Positions 6,690-12,001 of a stretch of 12,001 nucleotides of DNA are shown here, piece after piece; positions within the stretch are counted from its first letter, which is position 1, and every line of letters begins with the position of its first letter. The notes below the pieces were generated by a model. That model saw nothing but the letters and a program-made list of their open reading frames with translations, made no database searches and was not told where the DNA came from. The position numbers were made by a program, and so were the translations under genes. The DNA lies in assembly GCA_946614075.1 (NCBI GenBank), contig CAMOGO010000013.1:1-12001 (forward strand), written 5' to 3'. Origin of the DNA: an uncultured Lachnospiraceae bacterium (GTDB lineage: Bacteria > Bacillota_A > Clostridia > Lachnospirales > Lachnospiraceae).

Positions 6690-7652
6690 TTATCTCTTTG
6701 CCAGATGGAATGCGAAGCCAGCGATCTCGTCTGCGAAGTAGATAGCCTTGCAGGAACCGTCATCATTGTATCTTGCGGACTCCTCGTTGAACTTGATGCC
6801 GCGGCCCTTGAAGTAAGCGACTGCACGGTCAACGTTGTTGCAGATAACAGCGACATGGCCATTCTTTCCAAGGTAAGGTGTCTTCATAACCTCGACATCC
6901 TTGCCGCAGAAGATGGAGCTGTTGCCCGGCTTGAACTCGAAGCCAAACAGATCGCAGATCAGCTTAGCGGCAGCCTCAGCCTCTTCCGGATTCTCGCAGT
7001 TGATACCAACGTGTCTTACCTGGAAATTGTGCATGGTAGCGACAGCTTCCTTGCAGAGCTTGGTGATGCCCTCGAAGTCGCCTGCGTTGATCATGTCAGC
7101 CTTAACCATCCAGCTTCCGCCGATAGCAAGAACGTTCTTCTGTGCCAGATAGTCGTTCATGTTCTTAGCGTTGATGCCGCCGGTAGGCATGATCTTCAGG
7201 TTGGAGTAAGGGCCGGAGATAGCCTTCAGGTAAGCGATGCCGCCAGCTGCCTCTGCCGGGAAGAACTTCACGGTGTCAAGACCGAACTCCATAGCGGCCT
7301 CCATGTCAGCCGGATTGGAGCAGCCAGGGGTAACCGGGATGCCTTTCTCTACGCAGTGTGCAACAACCTTCGGATTGAAGCCCGGGCTGACGATGAACTT
7401 TGCGCCTGCAGCGATAGCTGCATCAGCCTGCTCTACGGTCAGGACAGTGCCTGCACCTGCAAGCATCTCCGGAACCTCAGCAACGATCTTTGCGATTGCC
7501 TCGTCAGCGCGAGCTGCACGGAAGGTAACCTCAGCGACCGGGATGCCGCCTGCAACGAGAGCCTTTGCCAGCGGAACGGCCTTCTCGATATCCTCAATCT
7601 TGATAACCGGAACAATACCGATCTCATGGATTCTCTTCAATACATCATTCAT
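6690..7652 (-). CDS. eda: KDPG/KHG aldolase with a fused C-terminal VOC (glyoxalase-fold) domain
   Basis: 320-residue two-domain protein. Residues 1 to about 207 are a class I KDPG/4-hydroxy-2-oxoglutarate aldolase, which cleaves the keto acid to pyruvate plus an aldehyde. Its visible active-site residues are Glu41 and Arg45 in AEVTFR, GAGTV (66-70), the Schiff-base lysine Lys129 in TVKFFPAE, and TGGIN (157-161). Residues about 210-320 form a VOC domain, with candidate metal ligands His214 (RHVGI), His266 (NGHVAV) and His316 (AFHLAK), and possibly Glu254. Stand-alone Eda is about 210 residues, so the VOC part is an extra module of unknown activity. A start at 7652 is chosen because AGGAGG lies eight or nine bases upstream; an ATG at 7763 would overlap the preceding gene by 47 bases, lacks this site, and adds residues foreign to the family. 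It is last in its operon, just before the terminator. Confidence 0.9.
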   Translation of the reverse strand: MNDVLKRIHEIGIVPVIKIEDIEKAVPLAKALVAGGIPVAEVTFRAARADEAIAKIVAEVPEMLAGAGTVLTVEQADAAIAAGAKFIVSPGFNPKVVAHCVEKGIPVTPGCSNPADMEAAMEFGLDTVKFFPAEAAGGIAYLKAISGPYSNLKIMPTGGINAKNMNDYLAQKNVLAIGGSWMVKADMINAGDFEGITKLCKEAVATMHNFQVRHVGINCENPEEAEAAAKLICDLFGFEFKPGNSSIFCGKDVEVMKTPYLGKNGHVAVICNNVDRAVAYFKGRGIKFNEESARYNDDGSCKAIYFADEIAGFAFHLAKR

Positions 7653-7716
7653 TTCTTTGTCCTCCTGAATATTGATGTTATTGTCATTTCCAAGGTCTTT
7701 TTCAACCTGGGTTTTC

Positions 7717-8676
7717 TTAGCGAAGTTTCTCAGGCTTATTGACCGGATAACGGATAGCCTCACCCTTTAAGAAGCTGACAGCCTCCTCAGCAACCTTTCT
7801 CTTCAGCTCAGATGCTGCTTCCTCGGAATACCATCCCATGTGAGGGGTAACGATGATCTTATCGTTGGAAAGCATCTTTGCACCAGGCTTAAGCGGCTCG
7901 CCGACGACGCAGTCGATGCCGGCTCCGGCGATCTTTCCGGACTCAACAGCCTCGATGAGAGCATCCTCGTTGATGATGCCGCCGCGTGCGCAGTTGATGA
8001 TGTAGGAACCATCCTTCATGCGGTCAAAAGCAGCCTTGTCAAACAGGTTCTCGTTGCCGTCGAGCGGGCAGTGGATGGAGATGATGTCGGATCTTCTCTG
8101 CAGCTCTTCGATCGTGACGGGCTCGACGAAGTCGATCTCCGGACGAGGGCTGTAGAACGGATCATAGCCGATGACATTGTAGCCGATTGCATGAGCCTTG
8201 ATGGCGAAGTTGCGGCCGATACGTCCAAGACCGACAACACCGACGGTCTGAGTGGACGGACGATAGCAAGGGATTGCCGGGATGTAGTCCCATGCAGTCT
8301 TCTTGGTATACTCGTTCATCTGGACCATCTTGCGGGTCAGGCACATCATGAAAGCGATAGCCTGGTCAGCGACCTCGTTCATACCATAATCCGGGACATT
8401 GCCAGCCTGAACGCCAAGCTCGGCAGCTGCCTTCAGATCGATATTGTTGACGCCAACGCCGTAGCGGACGACGAATTTCAGCTTCGGAAGAGCCTCCATG
8501 ACTCTTCTCGTGATCGGTGCGTACTGGTTGATGAATGCATCCGCATCCTGGCACTGCTCGATCAGGTCATCCTCGGTATGGCACTGCTTCAGCTCCATCT
8601 CGATGCCTGCATCGGCAATAATCTTCTTCTCGATATCTACATTCTGATGATCGCAATCGGTGATAATGATTTTCAT
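7717..8676 (-). CDS. D-isomer-specific 2-hydroxyacid dehydrogenase (CtBP/SerA-like)
   Basis: 319-residue NAD-dependent dehydrogenase of the D-2-hydroxyacid family, which interconverts 2-keto acids and D-2-hydroxy acids in the cytoplasm. The nucleotide-binding motif is GLGRIG (149-154), with the acidic residue Asp172 of the next strand favouring NAD(H) over NADP(H). The catalytic set is Arg231 (NCARGG), Glu260 (VGEPL) and His279 (TPHMGWYSEEA). The last stretch resembles the clade called C-terminal binding protein-like or phosphoglycerate dehydrogenase-like in databases. It has no ACT domain, so serine synthesis is unlikely. A strong AGGAGG precedes the ATG. It lies 28 bases after the kduD-like gene and 64 before the aldolase, so a sugar-acid substrate is inferred but cannot be named. 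Confidence 0.9.
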   Translation of the reverse strand: MKIIITDCDHQNVDIEKKIIADAGIEMELKQCHTEDDLIEQCQDADAFINQYAPITRRVMEALPKLKFVVRYGVGVNNIDLKAAAELGVQAGNVPDYGMNEVADQAIAFMMCLTRKMVQMNEYTKKTAWDYIPAIPCYRPSTQTVGVVGLGRIGRNFAIKAHAIGYNVIGYDPFYSPRPEIDFVEPVTIEELQRRSDIISIHCPLDGNENLFDKAAFDRMKDGSYIINCARGGIINEDALIEAVESGKIAGAGIDCVVGEPLKPGAKMLSNDKIIVTPHMGWYSEEAASELKRKVAEEAVSFLKGEAIRYPVNKPEKLR

Positions 8677-8704
8677 GACTTTTATTTCCTCCTGAGCCTC
8701 AAGC

Positions 8705-9472
8705 TTATTTTACCAGATAACCGCCATCGACCGGGATGGTGCAGCCATTGATATAGTCAGATGCATGGGATGCCAGGAAAATGCAGGCACCCTTCATGTC
8801 GTCCGGAGTACCCCATCTCTGTGCCGGGATACGTGCGGTGATCGCTGCGTATCTCTCAGGATTGTTCTCCTTGGTCAGAGCGGTGTTCATCTCGGTTGCC
8901 ATGTAGCCAGGAGCGATGCAGTTGAAGTTGATGCCCTTGTACGCCAGATCGTTGCAGAAGGTCTTGGTGAACTGAGCAACGCCGCCCTTGGATGCTGCGT
9001 AGGCCGGGATCGTCTGACCGCCGAAGAAAGCGATCATGGAGGAGATATTGATGACCTTGCCGTAAGGTACTTCCTTTGCCAGGAAAACATTGGCTGCTCT
9101 CTGGGTCAGGTCAAATACAGCATTCAGGTTGACCTCGATGACATCGTTCCAGTCTTCCTTGGAGAATTTGTCGCAGGTAGCTCTTCTCTGGATGCCTGCT
9201 GCGTTTACGATGATGTCCAGTCCGCCCAGCTTAGCGACTGCCTCGTCGAAAGCCTTTCCTCTGGCCTCTGCGTCAGCCAGGTTGCAGACGATGCCGGTGC
9301 ACTTGAAGCCCTTAGCGCAGAACTCCTCAGCGACCTTGTAAACCTTCTCGCTGGTACCGAAAATGACAGTCTCAGCTCCGGCTTCCATGAGGCCCTCTGC
9401 CATACCATGGCCAAGTCCTCTGGTTCCTCCGGTGACGATAGCTTTCTTTCCGGTCAGATCAAATAAATACAT
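8705..9472 (-). CDS. kduD: Short-chain dehydrogenase, KduD-like (2-dehydro-3-deoxy-D-gluconate 5-dehydrogenase / gluconate 5-dehydrogenase)
   Basis: 255-residue classical short-chain dehydrogenase. The coenzyme motif is TGGTRGLG (14-21), followed by NAAG (90-93), Asn117, Ser145 in ISSM, and the Tyr158/Lys162 pair in YAASK. The GIQRR segment after NAAG and the FFGGQTIPAYAASK stretch are close to KduD, which reduces 2,5-diketo-3-deoxygluconate to 2-keto-3-deoxygluconate with NADH in pectin and uronate breakdown. Gluconate 5-dehydrogenases share these features, so the substrate is not certain. A strong AAGGAGG lies before the ATG, and a near-consensus promoter about 85 bases upstream makes it the first gene of the three-gene operon that ends with the aldolase. 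No KduI, KDG kinase or transporter gene is in the window. Confidence 0.86.
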   Translation of the reverse strand: MYLFDLTGKKAIVTGGTRGLGHGMAEGLMEAGAETVIFGTSEKVYKVAEEFCAKGFKCTGIVCNLADAEARGKAFDEAVAKLGGLDIIVNAAGIQRRATCDKFSKEDWNDVIEVNLNAVFDLTQRAANVFLAKEVPYGKVINISSMIAFFGGQTIPAYAASKGGVAQFTKTFCNDLAYKGINFNCIAPGYMATEMNTALTKENNPERYAAITARIPAQRWGTPDDMKGACIFLASHASDYINGCTIPVDGGYLVK

Positions 9473-9538
9473 GATGTTTGTCCTCCTTGTTTTATCCCTG
9501 TGTCAGTGCGGAGTTTCTCGCTCTGCCTGATTCTGTTT

Positions 9539-9556
9539 GGTTTGTGCACGGTTTGT
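9539..9556 (-). promoter_or_regulatory. Candidate operator: ACAAACC direct repeat across the transcription start
   Basis: On the minus strand ACAAACC occurs twice, 11 bases apart start to start (one helical turn), with a GTGCAC palindrome between the copies. It lies immediately downstream of the -10 box, where a repressor would block initiation. A related arrangement (TGTGCAAAAC and ACAACGTGC) lies upstream of the -35 box at about 9597-9617. I do not recognise it as the site of a named regulator, and it may be chance. Confidence 0.35.
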
Positions 9557-9585
9557 ATTCTAGCAATTTTCCCTGTGGGTGTCAA
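9557..9585 (-). promoter_or_regulatory. Strong sigma-A promoter for the kduD-like operon
   Basis: On the minus strand a perfect TTGACA (9585-9580) is followed after exactly 17 bases by TAGAAT (9562-9557, 5 of 6). The predicted start near 9550 gives a leader of about 78 bases before kduD. I see no strong attenuator hairpin or known riboswitch core in that leader. Confidence 0.83.
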
Positions 9586-9647
9586 TGAATTACAGAGCAC
9601 GTTGTCCGTTTTGCACAGTATTTAGACCAGAAGTGTAAGCTGCCGAT

Positions 9648-9680
9648 CGAGTAGGAGGAGGCCTGTCCGACTCCTACTCG
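9648..9680. repeat. Inverted repeat 1 (10-bp perfect hairpin)
   Basis: CGAGTAGGAG at 9648-9657 pairs perfectly with CTCCTACTCG at 9671-9680 around a 13-base loop. It lies between the terminator of the GH18 gene and the kduD promoter and is not followed by a T-tract on either strand, so it is not an intrinsic terminator. It may be half of a paired element with the hairpin at 9687-9730. No protein-coding frame explains it. Confidence 0.7.
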
Positions 9681-9686
9681 CCGCGC

Positions 9687-9730
9687 CGGCCGCCCGTTGC
9701 CGTCAGGCAACAATTACCTTTGGGCGGCCG
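9687..9730. repeat. Inverted repeat 2 (15-bp stem with a 10-base one-sided bulge)
   Basis: Outer stem CGGCCGCCC (9687-9695) with GGGCGGCCG (9722-9730); inner stem GTTGCC (9696-9701) with GGCAAC (9706-9711) around the tetraloop GTCA. The two stems are continuous on the left arm, while the right arm has ten unpaired bases (9712-9721). No T-tract follows on either strand. Such an interrupted, very GC-rich stem suggests an RNA structure or a palindromic mobile repeat rather than a simple terminator. Confidence 0.68.
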
Positions 9731-9735
9731 TGTGC

Positions 9736-9797
9736 AAAAAAAGCCCGGGAAGGAAATGCCTTGCTGCATTGACAGCAAGGCATCTTTTCCCCGGGCT
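9736..9797 (-). terminator. Intrinsic terminator of the GH18 gene
   Basis: On the minus strand AGCCCGGG (9797-9790) pairs with CCCGGGCT (9749-9742), and inside it ATGCCTTGCTG pairs with CAGCAAGGCAT around a six-base loop, with a small internal mismatch region of A/T and purines. The stem is followed at once by seven T residues (9742-9736). It begins about 25 bases after the GH18 stop. It has no T-tract in the plus direction. Confidence 0.92.
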
Positions 9798-9821
9798 ATG
9801 TCATCCCTAAATGGTTTCTAC

Positions 9822-11594
9822 CTATTCAAATAGTTTGCTTTTGATGGTGGGCCAGATGTCGTGGTCCTCGAGGCCGATCTTCCAGAAAGCGGCTCCGGCG
9901 ACATTGTACTGACGGATGATGTCCAGCTTTGCGGCGATGGACTGCTCCTCCTCCATCCAGATGCGGACGGTGCTGCCGTCCTCCTCATACTGGCCGTAGA
10001 ACTGTCTCTCGGCATCCATCCAGACAGGGTTGACGCCGTGATCCGCGAGTAGCTTGGCGGCGTTCTCCATGCCGGTGGCGTAGGAGGACAGTGCGTAGCG
10101 GCTGTAGACCGCGTTGGTGTCAGAGTAAATCGTGGCACCGGGGTCTGCGAGGTTTTCCGGGGTTTCCGTCCACACACGCGTGTAGAACGGGATTCCGTTG
10201 ATCAGCTTTTCCGCAGGGACGCCCTGGTCGATCGTATCCAGGATTCCGTACAGGGAGAAGGAATACGAAGCGACGGAGCCTGCGGTCGGACTGCCGCTGT
10301 AGTGCTCATCGTAGCTCATGACGATGATGTAGTCGGCCATGACAGCCTGCTCGCGGCGGTTCACCCAGAAGCGGCCGCCGGCCGGTACGTAATTATCAAC
10401 CGAAAGGACAAGTCCCTTGTCGTGGCACACGAGGGCGAGCTCACGGATGAACTCGACGTAATGCTCGGCGGAGTCCTCTGTCACATTCTCAAAGTCGATG
10501 TTGATGCCGTCTGCTCCGACCTCCACGGTACGGGTGACGAGCTTGTTGATCAGGTTGCTGCGTGCGGTGTTGCTCGACAGGATCTTTAACAGGCTGATCT
10601 GATCGTTAAAATCGTCGATCAGGATCCATACGTCCAGTCCCAGTCCGTGCGCTGCCGCTACATAGTTGGCCGATGCCAGGGATGAGAAATTCCCATCGTT
10701 ATCCGTGATGGAAAACCAGGTCGGGGAGATGACGTTCACTCCCTCGCTGCCATCTAAGAGCGTGGTCAGCTTCTCATTGTCCGAGGCACTGAATACCTGA
10801 TGCCATACCAGGCAGATCGGGCCTTCCTTGGCGATGCCGGGGTAGGTCCATGCTTCAAAAGGAGCCGCCTCGACGGCGGTCGTCACCTTGCCCAGGCGCT
10901 TCATCTGGACATAGCCCTTGCAGCCGTTTCCGTATACATAATACCAGTCATCGAGGGTATCCAGGATCACCAGCTTGTCTCCCTTGGCCACGTCGACGAG
11001 GATGTCGCTCTTGATGCCGGCGAGCTCACGGATCTGCGTCTTTTCATCGGCCAGAGCCGTCATCTTCTCATTGGTGAAGTCCGTCGTGATGTACAGGCGG
11101 TTCGGCTCGTCAAATCTTTCGTAGGTCATGACGGTGAATTTCGAAAGAAGCTCCACCGACAGCCAGGTCACATCATCCTTCGTGAAGAAAGCCTCATGAT
11201 CCAGGGCAACGGTATTTCCCTGCATGGCAAAGTGCGTCGAGCCCTCCGCGATCAGGACAATCTCCCCGGGGAGTACGTAGCGCAGCTCTCCGCTGCTTCC
11301 GATATAATAGCGGTCATCCAGGAACTGATGGACGGTATCCAGATCCAGGTACACCGTACCGTTCTTCGCGATGCCATGTCCTTCCACCGGCTCATAGTCG
11401 ACAAAGACGAGCGCCTCGTCAACCGACACCGGATACACCTCGTCCAGATCCGCATAAGTCTTCCCCATGCTGAATCTCTGATACAAAAAAGCGATAACCG
11501 CCACTGCTGCCAAAACCAGAAATACCAGCACGCCAATGAAAACCGGGCTTACTTCCCGTCTTCTCATGCTTCTTCTACCGGTTTCTCCTGCCAT
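9822..11594 (-). CDS. Membrane-anchored GH18-family glycoside hydrolase with SH3-like domain
   Basis: 590-residue protein (numbering from the chosen start). An N-terminal basic stretch (RRSMRRRE) and one hydrophobic helix (about 18-38) act as a signal anchor, placing the rest outside the membrane. Residues about 55-175 resemble the copper amine oxidase N-terminal-like module found in Clostridia surface proteins; about 190-235 look like a bacterial SH3 domain ending in GYVQMKRL. The GH18 barrel covers about 250-590, with the catalytic signature DGINIDFE at 362-369 (acid Glu369), MSYDEHY at 426-432 and a terminal AFWKIG. This layout recalls spore or wall N-acetylglucosaminidases (YaaH/YdhD-like), so peptidoglycan is a likelier substrate than chitin. 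Start 11594 is chosen because GGAGGG lies nine bases upstream; the in-frame ATG at 11621 has no ribosome site, and that at 11603 touches the GGAGGG. It stands alone, with its own promoter and terminator. Confidence 0.9.
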   Translation of the reverse strand: MAGETGRRSMRRREVSPVFIGVLVFLVLAAVAVIAFLYQRFSMGKTYADLDEVYPVSVDEALVFVDYEPVEGHGIAKNGTVYLDLDTVHQFLDDRYYIGSSGELRYVLPGEIVLIAEGSTHFAMQGNTVALDHEAFFTKDDVTWLSVELLSKFTVMTYERFDEPNRLYITTDFTNEKMTALADEKTQIRELAGIKSDILVDVAKGDKLVILDTLDDWYYVYGNGCKGYVQMKRLGKVTTAVEAAPFEAWTYPGIAKEGPICLVWHQVFSASDNEKLTTLLDGSEGVNVISPTWFSITDNDGNFSSLASANYVAAAHGLGLDVWILIDDFNDQISLLKILSSNTARSNLINKLVTRTVEVGADGINIDFENVTEDSAEHYVEFIRELALVCHDKGLVLSVDNYVPAGGRFWVNRREQAVMADYIIVMSYDEHYSGSPTAGSVASYSFSLYGILDTIDQGVPAEKLINGIPFYTRVWTETPENLADPGATIYSDTNAVYSRYALSSYATGMENAAKLLADHGVNPVWMDAERQFYGQYEEDGSTVRIWMEEEQSIAAKLDIIRQYNVAGAAFWKIGLEDHDIWPTIKSKLFE

Positions 11595-11645
11595 TTTATG
11601 CATCCCTCCACGTAAAATCATCAGTGATTGCTTTCACATAGATGC

Positions 11646-11673
11646 ATCATAGCATACTTCCCATGGGTTGCAA
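11646..11673 (-). promoter_or_regulatory. Sigma-A promoter for the GH18 gene
   Basis: On the minus strand TTGCAA (11673-11668, 4 of 6) and TATGAT (11651-11646, 5 of 6) are 16 bases apart. The leader would be about 45 bases and includes the GGAGGG ribosome site at 11609-11604. An 8-base palindrome CCCATGGG (11660-11667) lies in the spacer and could be a regulator site or chance. I see no sporulation-type (sigma-E, -F, -G or -K) promoter that fits better, though I cannot exclude one. Confidence 0.65.
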
Positions 11674-12001
11674 AGATTTTTCGAGCCCTTCTTCCGCCTA
11701 AAAGGCCTCTCCTCCCCCCACTTTGCCGTATTTTTTAGAAATCGGATACAATCCTTGCCGGGCGTATTGTCCCACGCTGCCCCGGCCCGATATTCCCTTA
11801 AGCAGCCCCTCCCGCAGCCTTTTTTATATGATGCCCTGCTATTTCAAGGCCGCCACGATCGCCCTCCCTTTCGCGGGAGTGCGCGAAGACGGCTCGGGTC
11901 CTCCTTGACACGGTTAAACAAAAGCTGCGGCGGATCCGTGTCTGGCACCGTCCGGCATTCATAGCTTCCGTTTTCGCGGATCATACAGGCTCTTGCGATT
12001 A
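11674..12001. other. Right-edge region, no convincing complete gene
   Basis: These 328 bases lie upstream of the GH18 promoter. Short plus-strand frames near 11668-11964 lack ribosome sites and family resemblance. I found no tRNA, no T-tailed hairpin on the minus strand and no repeat. The only candidate is a minus-strand frame open to the window edge, listed separately. Confidence 0.5.
11844..12001 (-). CDS. Possible 3' end of an unrecognised gene (partial)
   Basis: A minus-strand frame is open from the right edge of the window to a TGA at 11846-11844, about 51 codons. The readable part contains ENGSYECRTVPDTDPPQLLF and a later DPSRLRALPRKGG. I do not recognise a family. The stretch is short enough to be open by chance and ends in an Arg/Trp-rich tail that is not compelling. 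It would end about 250 bases before the GH18 start, with no clear terminator after it. Sequence beyond 12001 would decide whether it is real. Confidence 0.22.
   Translation of the reverse strand, partial: IARACMIRENGSYECRTVPDTDPPQLLFNRVKEDPSRLRALPRKGGRSWRP

Larger units (their letters stand above)
9473..9821. other. Intergenic region between the GH18 gene and the sugar-acid operon
   Basis: These 349 bases contain, in minus-strand order, the GH18 terminator, hairpin 2, hairpin 1, a roughly 60-base A/T-richer stretch, the kduD promoter with its possible operator, and the leader. I see no open frame with a ribosome site and no tRNA. A weak plus-strand promoter-like pair (TTGCAC at 9611, TGTAAG at 9634, 17-base spacing) would start just before hairpin 1, but it matches consensus poorly. 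Confidence 0.6.

Noticed and set aside
6705..7742. 345-codon plus-strand open frame opposite the aldolase
   Set aside because: It mirrors the aldolase gene, has no family resemblance or ribosome site, and is open only because the real gene avoids codons whose complement is a stop.
7653..7763. Upstream ATG that would lengthen the aldolase by 37 residues
   Set aside because: It overlaps the preceding gene, lacks a ribosome site and adds residues not found in the family, whereas the ATG at 7652 has AGGAGG correctly placed.
7840..8751. 303-codon plus-strand open frame opposite the hydroxyacid dehydrogenase
   Set aside because: Antisense shadow of a gene with clear catalytic motifs; the translated product looks like a low-complexity mirror with no domain.
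9611..9639. Plus-strand promoter for a small RNA starting before hairpin 1
   Set aside because: The boxes match consensus at only three and four of six positions and no plus-strand terminator follows; kept only as part of the hairpin finding.
11668..11964. 98-codon plus-strand open frame at the right edge
   Set aside because: No ribosome site, no family match and biased composition; it also runs over the GH18 promoter.

Overview
The window reads as chromosomal DNA of a fairly GC-rich Clostridia member, most likely a gut-type Lachnospiraceae. The grounds are a bacterial V/A-type ATPase operon in the order known from Enterococcus ntp (F-I-K-E-C), strong AGGAGG-type ribosome binding sites, and a KDPG aldolase fused to a VOC domain. 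The taxonomic call is inference from gene content, not from a marker gene. Every convincing gene lies on the minus strand, so transcription runs from high to low coordinates. No rRNA, tRNA, CRISPR array, prophage or insertion sequence was seen.

Layout in the direction of transcription. (1) 12001-11622: a gene-poor edge that may hold the last codons of an unrecognised gene, then a good sigma-A promoter. (2) 11594-9822: a single-gene unit encoding a membrane-anchored GH18-family glycosidase, closed by a strong intrinsic terminator. (3) 9821-9473: an intergenic region with two GC-rich hairpins of unknown role, then a near-consensus promoter. (4) 9472-6690: a three-gene sugar-acid operon, kduD-like dehydrogenase, D-2-hydroxyacid dehydrogenase, and KDPG/KHG aldolase with a C-terminal VOC domain, closed by a perfect 17-bp bidirectional terminator. 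(5) From a promoter abutting that terminator: sua5 (tRNA t6A synthesis), a low-molecular-weight phosphatase homologue that has lost its catalytic residues, and comEB (dCMP deaminase). With no visible terminator these run into the V-type ATPase genes ntpF, ntpI, ntpK, ntpE and ntpC. The operon leaves the window on the left, where subunits G, A, B and D would be expected.

How the genes work together. The five ATPase genes supply the peripheral stalk (F/H and E), the membrane stator (I), the ion-binding rotor ring (K) and the rotor-to-ring adaptor (C). The K subunit keeps the residues that bind Na+ in Enterococcus hirae NtpK, so a Na+-coupled machine is the better guess. The sugar-acid operon plausibly reduces a diketo-deoxy sugar acid and cleaves a 2-keto-3-deoxy compound to pyruvate, but it carries no kinase, so its real substrate is open.

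Most of the window is ordinary housekeeping and catabolic content. I do not see a wholly new system. The items most worth following are the degenerate phosphatase (5033-5476), the aldolase-VOC fusion in its kinase-less operon (6690-9472), and the paired hairpins at 9648-9730.
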